From Rhizomicrobium sp. (lineage in GTDB: Bacteria > Pseudomonadota > Alphaproteobacteria > Micropepsales > Micropepsaceae): DNA of 64,000 bases. The stretch's first letter is position 1; the number at the start of each line of letters is the position of its first letter. Below the pieces are notes generated by a model, which saw only the letters and a list, made by a program, of their open reading frames with translations, was not told where the DNA came from and did no database searches. Below are positions 34,846 through 44,423 of this stretch, one piece after another. The position numbers and the translations under genes were made by a program. The stretch covers positions 4,789,418-4,853,417 of the forward strand of contig JBBCGL010000001.1 of NCBI GenBank assembly GCA_037200385.1. Reading direction: 5' to 3'.

Positions 34846-36189
34846 TCAGAGGAGCAAGCTGAACTGGGCTCCGCCCTCGGGTGTTTCGCGCAGATCGAAG
34901 GAACCGCCATGCGCTGCCGCCACCTGGCGTATCAAAGTCAGACCGATGCCGCTTCCCTCCGGCTTGGTCGTAAAAAACGGAACGAAGATCTTCTCGCGCA
35001 GACCAGGTGGAACACCCGGCCCATTGTCGGAAACGTCGATTCGAACGCGGCCGTCGGCTCCGCGGCTGGCATGAAGATCGATCCGGCCCGTCGGTCGGCA
35101 GGACACGGCATCGATCGCATTGCGGATCATGTTGATCAGCGCTTGATCGAGAAGCTCGGCGTCTGCGCGCATTTCCAGCATCTCGGGCTCCACCCGCGCC
35201 GTGAAGTCGATCCGGCGGGCGGCAAGGTCCGCGGCGAGAAGCCGTTGCAACCGTGCGAAGGTGCGCCGTACCAGCAACAGATCGGTGCGAGCCACGAGCT
35301 TTTGAGTCAGACGGCGATGACCCTGGACGAAGTGCAGCAATCCCGCGCTGCGCCTGGAGACGGTCTCCAAGGCCTCCGCCGCGTCGTGGAGAGCCGGAAG
35401 CGCCGGATGCTCTTGCGAGAGCGTTCCCCGCGCGATGTCCACCGATTCGCGCGCGGTGGCTGAAAGCGAAGAGATCGGAGTCAGCGAGTTCATGACCTCG
35501 TGTGCCATGGTTCGCATGACGGTCTGCCAGGCCGTCATTTCCTGCGCGCTCAATTCTTCGGAAATGTTCTGCAGCGAGTATATCGTCTGCTTGCTGCCCA
35601 GGATGACCAGATCCGTCATCGCTACCTTGAGATGCTGGGTCAAAGGCCCGCATTCCATGCGCAGCAGTGCGCCGCCCGAGGCATTGACGGCCGACATCCC
35701 AGCGGCAAATTCGTCGCCATGACTCGCGAAATCCGCGACGGTCGCGATCGGGCCGCCGAATAGTCTCCTTGCGGCGGGGTTGAGCAGTTGGACGCGGCCC
35801 TGCGAATTCACCGCGATCAGAGCGACCGGCGCATGCGCGAGTACCGCTTGCAGATAGCGGACGCGGCCGTCCAATTCACTGCGGCTCGACCTCAGCTGGC
35901 CGATGACCCGATTCAGCGCACGTGCCAGTTCTCCCCGCGTGCTCACGTCGTCGGAAAAGCTTTGTGTGCCGTCATCGAAGGCAACCGCGTCCAGCAGACG
36001 CACGACCTCGTCGTTGGCGCGCGTCACAAAGCGGACGAGCGCCGCCACTTCGAAGATCGCAAGCCCGAGGATGACGCCGATCGTGACGTACATGCGCGTG
36101 TTCGCGAATACCCAGAGCAGCACGGCGATCGTCAACGCGAGCGCGACGATGCGGACGCTGACCTGTACGGCAAAACGGCTATAGGCCAT
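34846..36189 (-). CDS. NtrY-like membrane sensor histidine kinase
   Basis: 447 residues. Two N-terminal transmembrane helices (about 10-30 and 33-53) with almost no periplasmic loop, a HAMP-like linker, a PAS domain (about 105-215; [18 protein letters not shown]), a phospho-acceptor helix with H in [13 protein letters not shown] and an ATP-binding domain ([30 protein letters not shown]). It would phosphorylate the sigma-54 activator encoded just upstream, which it overlaps by 11 bases. The short loop suggests that it senses a membrane or cytoplasmic signal, as expected for a detector of stress handled by the neighbouring exporter. Confidence 0.88.
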   Translation of the reverse strand: MAYSRFAVQVSVRIVALALTIAVLLWVFANTRMYVTIGVILGLAIFEVAALVRFVTRANDEVVRLLDAVAFDDGTQSFSDDVSTRGELARALNRVIGQLRSSRSELDGRVRYLQAVLAHAPVALIAVNSQGRVQLLNPAARRLFGGPIATVADFASHGDEFAAGMSAVNASGGALLRMECGPLTQHLKVAMTDLVILGSKQTIYSLQNISEELSAQEMTAWQTVMRTMAHEVMNSLTPISSLSATARESVDIARGTLSQEHPALPALHDAAEALETVSRRSAGLLHFVQGHRRLTQKLVARTDLLLVRRTFARLQRLLAADLAARRIDFTARVEPEMLEMRADAELLDQALINMIRNAIDAVSCRPTGRIDLHASRGADGRVRIDVSDNGPGVPPGLREKIFVPFFTTKPEGSGIGLTLIRQVAAAHGGSFDLRETPEGGAQFSLLL

Positions 36190-37561
36190 ATTTCTCCATG
36201 CGCCTGTATAGCGAGGCCCGGGTCAGGCCGAGCGCCTGGGCCGCGCGGCTGACATTGCCGCCGCAGCCGGCCAGGGTCCGCGAAATCGCCGTGCGTTCCA
36301 TGGCGTCGAGGCTCAGCGGTTCGCTGCGGCGATCGTCGCCCGCGATGCGGGAATTGCCGAGCGCGAAGTCTTCGACGGCGATCTGCTCGCGGTCGCTCAG
36401 GATAACGGCACGTTCCATGGCGTGACGCAGGGCCCGCACGTTGCCGGGCCAGTCATAGCCCGTGAGCTCGTCCAGCGTCGCGGCATCGACCCGTTTGCGC
36501 GCCACATTGTACTTCGTGCAGTAGAGATCCAGGAAATGCTCCACCAGCAGGGGAATGTCTTGTCTTCGTTGGCGCAGAGGAGGGAGCTCGATCTCGACCG
36601 TATTGATCCGATAATAGAGGTCCTGCCGGAACTTGGCCTCGTCCGCCAAGAGCGCGCGCGTTTGGTTGGTGGCGAACACAAGCCTTACGTCGATGTGCTC
36701 GGCGCGTTCGCCCCCGACGGGCACGATTTCCCGGCGCTCGAGCGCCGTCAGCAGCTTGCCTTGCAAATCCAGCGGCACATTGCCGATCTCATCCAGAAAG
36801 AGCGTGCCCCCGGTCGCCGCACGGAAGCGGCCGATGCGGTCTTCCCTGGCGCCGGTGAAGGCACCGCGCCGATGACCAAAGAGTTCGGATTCGAACAGCG
36901 CTGCCGGGATTGCGCCGAGGTCGATACGCACGAACGCCTCGGCACGGCGCTTCGATCGGCGGTGGATCTCTCTCGCGACCAGCTCTTTTCCCGTGCCGTT
37001 CTCCCCCAATATCAGCACGTTGGCCTCGGACGGCGCGGCCCGCTCTATTATGTCCATGACATGGCGTATCCCGGGCGACGTACCGAGCAGTGTGCTGTCG
37101 GTGCTGAAAGCGGATATCAGTCCCTTGTGCCAGTCGCGGATTTCCGCCGCCTCGACTCTGGTGCCGTGCAGGTTTGCCGCCGCCGTCAAGGTGGCGACCA
37201 GACGGCCGTTTTCCCACGGCTTCAGTACGAAATCCGCGGCGCCGCGCTTCATGGCGCGCACCGCAAGATCGACATCCCCATGCGCGGTTATGAGTACGAC
37301 CACAGCCTGAGGATCGACGGCCAGGACTTTGGAAAGCCAATCGAGGCCTTCGGCGCCAGTATCAGCGCTGCGCGCGAAGTTCATGTCGAGCAGAAGGACG
37401 TCGAATTCGGCGCGACGGGCGGCATCGACGATTCTTGACGTGTCGCATGAGACTTCGACGGTTGCAAAGTGCCGTTTGAGCAGAAGTCGCGCGGCGACCA
37501 GCACATCCTGCTCGTCGTCGACAACCAGGATGCGCGCGGGGTTGAGGGGTGTTGGGCTCAC
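36179..37561 (-). CDS. Sigma-54-dependent response regulator (NtrC family)
   Basis: About 460 residues. Receiver domain with acidic pocket (ILVVDDEQD) and phospho-acceptor Asp in FDVLLLDMNF, near residue 58. AAA+ domain with Walker A GENGTGKE, the sigma-54 contact loop GAFTGA and Walker B GTLFLDEIG. Fis-type helix-turn-helix at the end (GNVSRAAQALGLTRASLYRRM). Start GTG 37561 (or 37564) places the receiver at the N-terminus. It reads away from the exporter operon, which has a -24/-12 promoter at 37666; autoregulation and exporter control through the shared 130-base gap are likely. Confidence 0.9.
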   Translation of the reverse strand: MSPTPLNPARILVVDDEQDVLVAARLLLKRHFATVEVSCDTSRIVDAARRAEFDVLLLDMNFARSADTGAEGLDWLSKVLAVDPQAVVVLITAHGDVDLAVRAMKRGAADFVLKPWENGRLVATLTAAANLHGTRVEAAEIRDWHKGLISAFSTDSTLLGTSPGIRHVMDIIERAAPSEANVLILGENGTGKELVAREIHRRSKRRAEAFVRIDLGAIPAALFESELFGHRRGAFTGAREDRIGRFRAATGGTLFLDEIGNVPLDLQGKLLTALERREIVPVGGERAEHIDVRLVFATNQTRALLADEAKFRQDLYYRINTVEIELPPLRQRRQDIPLLVEHFLDLYCTKYNVARKRVDAATLDELTGYDWPGNVRALRHAMERAVILSDREQIAVEDFALGNSRIAGDDRRSEPLSLDAMERTAISRTLAGCGGNVSRAAQALGLTRASLYRRMEKYGL

Positions 37562-37576
37562 CACGGCGTTCGAACC

Positions 37577-37612
37577 CGGACAGCGTTCGGACAAACTGTA
37601 CGCTGGCGGACA
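37577..37612. promoter_or_regulatory. Candidate enhancer sites for the sigma-54 activator
   Basis: Three CGGACA elements (37577-37582, 37588-37593, 37607-37612) lie 55-90 bases upstream of the -24/-12 promoter; the middle one forms an imperfect dyad ACA-AAC-TGT (37591-37599). Repeated dyads at this distance are where NtrC-type activators bind. The exact consensus of this regulator is unknown. Confidence 0.45.
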
Positions 37613-37665
37613 GTCGTGACCAAGTATATTGTCAGTATCCAGCGCGAATATTGGATATCTTATGC

Positions 37666-37680
37666 TGGCACAAGACTTGC
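37666..37680 (+). promoter_or_regulatory. Sigma-54 (-24/-12) promoter of the exporter operon
   Basis: TGGCAC-N5-TTGC with GG and GC separated by exactly 10 bases, a full match to the RpoN consensus. It reads towards the adaptor gene, with transcription expected near 37691, and next door is a GAFTGA-containing activator. Confidence 0.85.
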
Positions 37681-37803
37681 CAAACGTCCGACATGGCAAT
37701 CATAGATGAACTGAACGCGCGGGGAAAGAAACTTGCTCTCGAATGGGGCGATCGTCTTGGTCTGCGCCATGTCGAAGCCGATGCCCGACCGCCGGAATCC
37801 GGC

Positions 37804-39087
37804 ATGGACCGCCGCCTCAGCCGTCCGCCGGCCTGGCGAAAACTCATGCCGTATGCCGCCGTGCCCGCAGTGGTCGTGGGCATGGCCGCATGGCTGTTGA
37901 TGGGGGCCGGCGGCAATGTCTATCGCGTGTCGGCCGACCAGATCACCGTGGGACGCGTGACCCGGGGGCCGTTCGAGGATTTCATTGCATTGCGCGCCGT
38001 CGTCGCGCCATACGCCACGTCCTACTTGACCGCCGACCAGGGTGGCACGGTCAAAGCGGTATTGATTGAAGACGGTGCCGTCGTGAAAGCGGGCCAGCCG
38101 CTGATCGTGCTGTCCAATTCCGCGCTGGAGCAGATGGTTGCGTCGCGCGAGGCCGAAACGGCACGGCAGATCAGCGATCTGCGGAACACCGAACTGCAGC
38201 TCGAGCAGACGCGCTTCAGATACGAAGCGGACATCCTCGACATCGAGTACCAGCTCCAGACATTGAAGGGGACTCTCGCGCGCGACAGGATCCTCAACGA
38301 CGCGCATGCGATCGCGCTGGCCACCTATCTGCAGGACCAGGACAAGTATGCCTACGAGGTCAAGGTGCATGCCGCGACGACCGCCTCCCACGCCGTTCAG
38401 CAAAAGCTGCGCGAAGCGCAACGCGCTCAGCTGAAACGAACGCTGTCCGACCTCGACGCCGACATCGTCGCTTCCCGCGCGAGCCTGGCGGCGCTGACCA
38501 TCCGCGCGCCCGTAGACGGACAGTTGACCGCGCTCGACGCGCAGATCGGCCAGTCGAAGCCCCAGGGTACGGTCTTGGGCCAAGTCGACTCCCTGGCGCG
38601 CTTCAAGCTCACCGCTCAGGTGGACGAATTCTATCTGGGCCAGATCGCGCGCGGCCAGGAGGCGGTGTTCGCCGTCGACGGCCGCGACTATCGGGCGAGG
38701 GTCGACAAAATCTACCCGAAGGTCGCCAACGGCACATTCAAAGCCGACCTGCTGTTCGTCGCCGGCGCGCCGGTCGGCATCCACAATGGCCAGACCATCG
38801 ACCTCAAGCTGGAGCTCGGCGGCAAGACCGTGGCGACGATGCTGCCGAACGGCCCATTCTATCAGGACACGGGCGGTAATTGGGCTTTCGTCGTCGATCC
38901 CGACGGTGGATCGGCCGGACGGCGCAGCCTGCGGCTTGGCCGTCGAAATCTGGAAAATGTCGAGGTGCTCGACGGCTTGAAGCCGGGCGATCGCGTGATT
39001 GTTTCGAGCTATCAGGGATTTCAGACTGTAGATCGCGTCGAGCTTGCCGGAGCGCCTCGCGACGGTTCGGACCAGGAGGGGCGATGA
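37804..39087 (+). CDS. HlyD/MacA-like periplasmic adaptor of an ABC exporter
   Basis: 427 residues from ATG 37804 (MDRRLSRPPAWRK). One N-terminal membrane helix (AAVPAVVVGMAAWLLMGAG), a first biotinyl-lipoyl half (GGTVKAVLIEDGAVVKAGQPL), a long coiled-coil hairpin (about 120-230), a second half (LTIRAPVDGQLTALDAQIGQ), then a beta-barrel domain and a C-terminal GLKPGDRVIVSSY. The frame is open to ATG 37693, but transcription from the sigma-54 promoter would start about there, so the downstream start is preferred. Its stop overlaps the ATPase start (ATGA). Confidence 0.85.
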   Translation: MDRRLSRPPAWRKLMPYAAVPAVVVGMAAWLLMGAGGNVYRVSADQITVGRVTRGPFEDFIALRAVVAPYATSYLTADQGGTVKAVLIEDGAVVKAGQPLIVLSNSALEQMVASREAETARQISDLRNTELQLEQTRFRYEADILDIEYQLQTLKGTLARDRILNDAHAIALATYLQDQDKYAYEVKVHAATTASHAVQQKLREAQRAQLKRTLSDLDADIVASRASLAALTIRAPVDGQLTALDAQIGQSKPQGTVLGQVDSLARFKLTAQVDEFYLGQIARGQEAVFAVDGRDYRARVDKIYPKVANGTFKADLLFVAGAPVGIHNGQTIDLKLELGGKTVATMLPNGPFYQDTGGNWAFVVDPDGGSAGRRSLRLGRRNLENVEVLDGLKPGDRVIVSSYQGFQTVDRVELAGAPRDGSDQEGR

Positions 39088-39770
39088 TCACGCTTAGGAA
39101 CCTCAACAAGGTTTACCGCACGACTGAGGTGGAGACGACGGCTCTGCGCGATGTCGATCTGCATGTGCGGGCGCAGGAATTCCTCGCCGTCATGGGGCCG
39201 TCCGGATGCGGAAAGTCCACATTTCTGAATATCGTCGGCATGTTGGATACGCCGACGAGCGGCGAGTACGTGTTCGACGGCGAGCAGATCGCGCAGCGCA
39301 GCGAGTCGCAGCTCACCCAAATCAGGAAGACCGCGATAGGCTTCATATTCCAAAGCTTCAATCTGATCGACGAGCTGAACGTCTTCGAGAACGTGGAGCT
39401 CGCGCTGCTCTATCACCGCAACGTTTCTTCGGCGGAACGAAAAGCCCGCGTGAACGCGGCGCTGGAACGCGTGAAGATCGGCCATCGCGCGCGCCATATG
39501 CCCAAGCAGCTTTCCGGCGGCCAGCAGCAGCGCGTCGCCGTTGCGCGCGCCGTGGTCGCGCGACCGAAGCTGATTCTCGCCGACGAGCCGACCGGCAATC
39601 TCGACACCGCGAACGGCGAGGACGTGATGCAGCTCCTCGGCGAACTGAACGAGGCGGGCACGACCATCATCATGGTCACGCACTCGCATTCCCATGCCGA
39701 ATGCGCGCATCGCATCGTCGACCTGCTGGACGGTGCAATCGTGGCGGAACGAGTCATACGAGCCGCCTGA
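39084..39770 (+). CDS. ABC transporter ATP-binding protein, MacB/LolD-type
   Basis: 228 residues. Walker A GPSGCGKST, Q-loop FQSFNLI, signature LSGGQQQRVAVARA, Walker B LILADEPTGNLD and H-loop His in VTHSHSH. The 'TGNLD' form and length are typical of MacB/LolD/FtsE ATPases that power mechanotransmission rather than substrate passage through the permease. Middle gene of the adaptor-ATPase-permease operon under sigma-54 control. Confidence 0.92.
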   Translation: MITLRNLNKVYRTTEVETTALRDVDLHVRAQEFLAVMGPSGCGKSTFLNIVGMLDTPTSGEYVFDGEQIAQRSESQLTQIRKTAIGFIFQSFNLIDELNVFENVELALLYHRNVSSAERKARVNAALERVKIGHRARHMPKQLSGGQQQRVAVARAVVARPKLILADEPTGNLDTANGEDVMQLLGELNEAGTTIIMVTHSHSHAECAHRIVDLLDGAIVAERVIRAA

Positions 39771-39781
39771 AGGATCGCGCG

Positions 39782-42205
39782 ATGTATCGCAACTACCTTC
39801 TCACGACGCTTCGTCACGTACTTCGAAACAAGTATTACAGCTTCATCAATTTGGCTGGACTGACCATCGGTCTTAGCTGTGCGATTTTCATTCTCCTGTT
39901 CCTGCGCGATGAACTTTCCTACGATGCCTGGCTGCCTGGGACCGACAATCTCTACCGGGTCGAGGCGTCCTTCTACTTCCCCGGCCGAGGGCTGGAGCGG
40001 GGGGCGACCGTGCCGTTTCCGATCACGCCGGCGATGCTCGCGCATATTCCAGAAGTCAGGGCGCAAACGCATCTCATTGTCGAACGCATGACGATAAAGG
40101 TCGGCGACCGCTTGTTCGCCGAATATGTCGATGTCGTCGATCCGTCGTTCTTCGGTGTGATTCGCCTGCCGCTCATTGCCTCCGACCCGTCGACGGTGTT
40201 GGCCAGGCCGGACTCGATCGTCCTCTCGCAGGCGCTTGCCGAAAAATATTTCGGCCATTCCGACGCGATCGGAAAGACGGTCGTGCTGGACGGCGCCCAT
40301 CCCATGACCGTGACCGGCGTAATGCGGGATCTTCCGCACAACACGCAATTGGTCGCGGATGCCATCATTCCGAACAACTCCCATGCCGACAAATTGCCGC
40401 TCTCGGAGAAGGATGCGTGGCTGAACGTCGACGGCGAAGCCTTTGTCGATCTGCAGCCGCAGGCCGACCCGGCGATCGTGCTGCGGAAGCTCAAGCCGAT
40501 CCTGGATCGCAGCATCGACACCCGCAAGGAGATGAACTTGAACTTGCCGGGCAGCGAGGCGCTGCAGATACATCTCACGCGGTTCGAAGACGCGCACCTC
40601 ACCACCGACAATTACGGCGGCATGAAGGCCGCGGGAAGCTGGACGCGGATATATGGCTTTGCGACGATCGCCGCGCTGATCTTGCTGATTGCGTGCTTCA
40701 ACTTCACGAATCTCGCGACCGCGCGGGCGACGACGCGGGCGCGCGAAGTGTCGCTGCGAAAGGTATTGGGCGCGGATCGACGTCAGCTGATCGTGCAGTT
40801 CCTCGGCGAATCCGTCCTGACCGCATTTGTGGCACTTATACTGGCCTTCGTCGTCGTCGAGGTTCTCACGCCTCTCTATGACGAATTCGTCGGCTTGCCG
40901 CTGGCGCTTCACTATCTGTCGGATTGGCCGCTTACGCTGCTGATCGTTGCCGTGGCCACGGCGGCGGGGCTCTTGGGGGGCATCTATCCCGCGCTCGTGC
41001 TGTCGGCCATCCGGCCTGCGGCTTCGCTGCGGATGTCCAGCGCTCTTCAGTCGGGCACCGGTTCGCTGCGCATGACGCTCGTCATTTTCCAGTTCGCGAT
41101 CTCCATCGGGCTGGGAATCGCCGCTCTCGTCATCTTCACCCAACTTCGCTATGCGCGGCAGATCGACCTCGGCTTCGACCGCGACAATCTCGTTGTCGTG
41201 ACGGGAGCGAACAATTTGAGTCCGTCGGCGCGAGACGACTTTGCCCGCACATTGCTGCAGAATCCGGCGATACTCGGCGTGACCCAGTCCGGACCCGTGC
41301 CGTTCGAGCATGACGTGACGATCAGCAACTTCACCGTCGCCGGATCGGAACAGAATCATTTGGCGCGAACGATCGACGCCGCACCCGATTTCCCCGAGGT
41401 TTACGGCATGAAATTGCTGGCGGGCCGAACGCTGTCCCGGAAGCGCGGTCAGGACGCGAGCACCGACGAGCAGCATCTCTTCGGATCGAACGTGGTGATA
41501 ACCGCAGCCGCCGCGCGGCTCTTCGGGTTTTCTCCCCAGCAGGCGCTCGGTCGTACCATTATCCAGGACGGCGACCGCATGACGATCGTCGGCGTGTTGG
41601 ACGATCTTAAGATGGACGGCGCGCGCAGCCGTCCCGGTCCGATCGTATTTTATTTCAACCCAACTCATATCCAGGCGATGTCGGTGCGCGTCAGGGGCGG
41701 CGCGGTCCCTGCGGCTTTGGCGGCGATCGACGAGGGCTGGCGCGGATTTGCGCCCGGTACCGCCATCCGGCGCCATTTTCTCGGCAGCATGTTCGATCGC
41801 CTGTTCCAGACGGATGAAAAGGAGGGCGAGATGTTCGCGCTCTTCGTCGTTGTCGCGATATTGATAGCGTGCCTGGGGCTCCTGGGTTTGGCGGCATTCA
41901 CCGCCGAGCGCCGCACGAAGGAGATCGGCGTGCGCAAAGTGTTCGGAGCACGCACCGGCGACATCGTCTGGTTGCTGCTTTCGCAGTTCTCGATGCCCGT
42001 GCTCGCCGCCAATCTGCTCGCATGGCCGGTCGCCTGGTATTTCTTGACGGGTTGGCTCGAGAGCTTCGCCTATCGCATCGCGCTGACGCCGGCATACTTC
42101 CTGGCGTCAGGCGCCGTCGCGCTGGCGATCGCCTGGCTGACGGTCGCGGTCCAGGCGGTGCAGGTGGCTCGTGCCGACCCGATCCTGGCCTTGCGCCACG
42201 AATAG
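39782..42205 (+). CDS. FtsX/MacB-type ABC permease
   Basis: 807 residues, a tandem form with two FtsX modules: TM1 near 20-42 (INLAGLTIGLSCAIFILLF), a periplasmic MacB-PCD-like domain, three helices at 295-400, then a second TM/periplasmic/TM set with a closing FtsX domain (IACLGLLGLAAFTAERRTKEIGVRKVFGA). The size and layout match permeases that form 'ABC transporter permease, two FtsX domains' systems, often exporting peptides or lipids. Start ATG 39782, 11 bases after the ATPase. Substrate unknown; the membrane sensor kinase suggests response to envelope-active compounds. Confidence 0.88.
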   Translation: MYRNYLLTTLRHVLRNKYYSFINLAGLTIGLSCAIFILLFLRDELSYDAWLPGTDNLYRVEASFYFPGRGLERGATVPFPITPAMLAHIPEVRAQTHLIVERMTIKVGDRLFAEYVDVVDPSFFGVIRLPLIASDPSTVLARPDSIVLSQALAEKYFGHSDAIGKTVVLDGAHPMTVTGVMRDLPHNTQLVADAIIPNNSHADKLPLSEKDAWLNVDGEAFVDLQPQADPAIVLRKLKPILDRSIDTRKEMNLNLPGSEALQIHLTRFEDAHLTTDNYGGMKAAGSWTRIYGFATIAALILLIACFNFTNLATARATTRAREVSLRKVLGADRRQLIVQFLGESVLTAFVALILAFVVVEVLTPLYDEFVGLPLALHYLSDWPLTLLIVAVATAAGLLGGIYPALVLSAIRPAASLRMSSALQSGTGSLRMTLVIFQFAISIGLGIAALVIFTQLRYARQIDLGFDRDNLVVVTGANNLSPSARDDFARTLLQNPAILGVTQSGPVPFEHDVTISNFTVAGSEQNHLARTIDAAPDFPEVYGMKLLAGRTLSRKRGQDASTDEQHLFGSNVVITAAAARLFGFSPQQALGRTIIQDGDRMTIVGVLDDLKMDGARSRPGPIVFYFNPTHIQAMSVRVRGGAVPAALAAIDEGWRGFAPGTAIRRHFLGSMFDRLFQTDEKEGEMFALFVVVAILIACLGLLGLAAFTAERRTKEIGVRKVFGARTGDIVWLLLSQFSMPVLAANLLAWPVAWYFLTGWLESFAYRIALTPAYFLASGAVALAIAWLTVAVQAVQVARADPILALRHE

Positions 42206-42288
42206 CATCTCGCTCGCGTGTCGGCGCAGTGTCATCCGGTGGCGGCTACTGCCGTCGGGCAGTTCTTCTCGAACGCTCCGGCGGCGCG

Positions 42289-43614
42289 TCAGCGAATAGA
42301 GATGCGCGCCGTATCGCCCGATACCGTCACGGTCGTTCCGAAGGGCTCCGACAGGGCCTTGAGCGATTCCAGGATTTCACGCGCGAGCGCGCCGTGCGCC
42401 AGCCGCGGCAGCCCCTTTGCCGTGGCTTGACCGTCGACGTTTAGGTCTATGGGATGAATGTCGATTTCGTCGACGCCGTCGCGTCCAAACCGGCTCAGCG
42501 CGAGAATCGATTTGTAGTCGTCCGGATTGCGGAAATAGGTCTCGTCATGCTTGCGCGATATGGCGTCGGGAGGCGTATCGAGCGGAAGACCGAAGGTCTC
42601 GTAGAGGTCGGCCGGAAATTCGCTCATCATGTGGCCTTCGAAGACGAAGTCGCCGAGCGAGTAGAATATGGGCCTGCCGCGATGGATCTCTATGGGACCG
42701 ACTTCATGCGATCCATGAACGACCACCGCATCGGCACCGGCTTCGACGGCCTGCCTTGATATATCGGTCAGGAACGCCGGCGGTTGCCGGTTGCTGAAGC
42801 CGGGCTGGTGGTTGTGAAGCGAGAACACGACGAAGTCGCTGTTCTGCCTGGCTTGGCGCAGCGCGGCAAGAATCGCCTGCTTGTCCTGTTCGTTGGTGCG
42901 GAACGTAAAGGCGACGCCGTCGCCGACCGCGTCGCTGGGCAGGTATTCGTTGCCGAGAAACGATAGTCCGTTCTCATAGTCGGCGCGGTCTTCGGGGCGC
43001 CGCTGCGAGTTCCTGATTCTCGCCAGCACCGCCAAGTTCTCGGGCGAAAGGACGACCATGCGCATCGCGCGATACGGATTGATGCCCGGCCGGCCCGGAA
43101 CGCGGCCGACCGGATCTGCTGCGCGCGCGCTGCGCGGAAAACTCGACGATGCGCAGACCAGTCCGATCCGGCCGTTCGCCGAGTCGCAATACCGTGGCTG
43201 CCGCGCCGCCGACAGCGTCTCGCCGGACCCTGCCACGGTCAGTCCGGCGCGTCTCAAATGTTCGGCGGTCGCGAGAAGCGCTTCGGCCCCCCAGTCCATG
43301 GCGTGATTGTTTGCATGGCTGAGCAGATCGAAGCCGAAATGTTTCAAATCTGCTGCGACATCGGGATCGGAGAATAACCAGGACCCGCCGGACTCTGCCT
43401 GCGGTGTGCCGACAAAACGATCTCTGTCGATGATCGTCGTCTCAAAGTTTCCAAAAGAAACATCGGCGCCGTCAACCAGTGCCATGACATCCGCAAGTTG
43501 TCGGGAGGGGTTACGGCAAATAGAGCGCGTGTATATCAGGTCTCCGACAGCAGCAAAAGACAGTATTGCCGGATCGGTGACTTCGCCCACTGCGAGACAT
43601 CTCCCAAGGTTCAC
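42289..43614 (-). CDS. CapA family metallophosphatase-like protein
   Basis: 441 residues. CapA/PgsA-like proteins carry a calcineurin-type fold and are linked to poly-gamma-glutamate capsule or to peptide processing. Visible metal-site motifs: AAVGDLIYTR, FGNFETTI, SHANNHAMDWG, FSLHNHQPGF and VVHGSHEVGP. The usual HPHV is changed to GSHEV, keeping His. Start is GTG 43614 or the GTG at 43590; there is no signal peptide, unlike many CapA proteins. It is divergent from the LuxR-type gene and lies next to the RiPP genes; no other capsule gene is present. Confidence 0.82.
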   Translation of the reverse strand: MNLGRCLAVGEVTDPAILSFAAVGDLIYTRSICRNPSRQLADVMALVDGADVSFGNFETTIIDRDRFVGTPQAESGGSWLFSDPDVAADLKHFGFDLLSHANNHAMDWGAEALLATAEHLRRAGLTVAGSGETLSAARQPRYCDSANGRIGLVCASSSFPRSARAADPVGRVPGRPGINPYRAMRMVVLSPENLAVLARIRNSQRRPEDRADYENGLSFLGNEYLPSDAVGDGVAFTFRTNEQDKQAILAALRQARQNSDFVVFSLHNHQPGFSNRQPPAFLTDISRQAVEAGADAVVVHGSHEVGPIEIHRGRPIFYSLGDFVFEGHMMSEFPADLYETFGLPLDTPPDAISRKHDETYFRNPDDYKSILALSRFGRDGVDEIDIHPIDLNVDGQATAKGLPRLAHGALAREILESLKALSEPFGTTVTVSGDTARISIR

Positions 43615-43787
43615 AAAGTGGAGTCTACATGTTACAAAGAGAATAACGATGAAAATGTAAGAGTTCGTTCGAAGTTAATTACACAACACCAAAATGTCGC
43701 GTAAGCGTATTGTGGAACGTTTGCGTATGTCGTCGGCGGATGCCGGTGATTGAACATCGGGCTATAGCGAAACTCGGTCGTCGCGAC

Positions 43788-44423
43788 ATGGAAAATATCG
43801 TCATCTGCGATCTGGATAGTTTTTTCGTCGATGCTCTGGTCGTACTGATCCGGGGCATCCTGAACTGTCCGATTCAACCGCTGCGCCTCGTCGATCTTCG
43901 GGATTTCGATGCACAGCCGGTGTTCTCGGGCGGCTGCATCTTCTTTCTCGAAGCGTCCAACCTATCGATGCGAAGAATAAAGAAATTGCGGGACCGGCTC
44001 GGAATGCAGTCGCAGCTGATTGCGCTGGAGAATCCAGCGATCGCACTTGCGGACGATCTGAAGCCGCATTTCAGCGCACGCCTCGACAAAGTCGCATCAT
44101 TGCCGGCGCTCTATTCGATACTGCATCAGGCATTGGCGGGTTGCATCGATGAGATTCCGCAGGAGCGGCATGCGCCGGCCGCGATGCCGATGTCCCGTGG
44201 TCGTCCAAAGCGGCGCGCGGCTCTCACGTCCCGTCAGCTGCAGGTCCTTAATCTCATCGAGTCCGGAAGCACCAATGCCGAAATTGCGCACACCCTGCAC
44301 ATTTCCGCCAATACGGTTCGGCTGCATGTTTCGGCCATTCTGCGCTCGCTGAATGTCCCGAACCGGACCGCGGCCGTACATGTTCGAAACCGGATCGCTA
44401 CGGGCTCCGCCAACCTGTCATGA
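43788..44423 (+). CDS. LuxR/NarL-type regulator with degenerate receiver domain
   Basis: 211 residues from ATG 43788 (43740 and 43710 are alternatives). The N-terminal half begins MENIVICDLDSFFVDAL like a receiver domain, but at the phospho-acceptor position it has GCIFFLEASN, Glu for Asp, so it may not be phosphorylated. A basic linker (GRPKRRAA) leads to a GerE/LuxR helix-turn-helix (LTSRQLQVLNLIESG, TNAEIAHTLHISANTVRLHVSAIL). Its 3' end overlaps the C39 transporter gene by 6 bases. It is the only regulator in the RiPP locus and probably controls it. Confidence 0.82.
   Translation: MENIVICDLDSFFVDALVVLIRGILNCPIQPLRLVDLRDFDAQPVFSGGCIFFLEASNLSMRRIKKLRDRLGMQSQLIALENPAIALADDLKPHFSARLDKVASLPALYSILHQALAGCIDEIPQERHAPAAMPMSRGRPKRRAALTSRQLQVLNLIESGSTNAEIAHTLHISANTVRLHVSAILRSLNVPNRTAAVHVRNRIATGSANLS

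Noticed and set aside
39413-41776. 787-residue - strand open frame within the ABC permease
   Set aside because: Shadow frame rich in Arg/Asp/His; the FtsX permease on the + strand is clearly coding.
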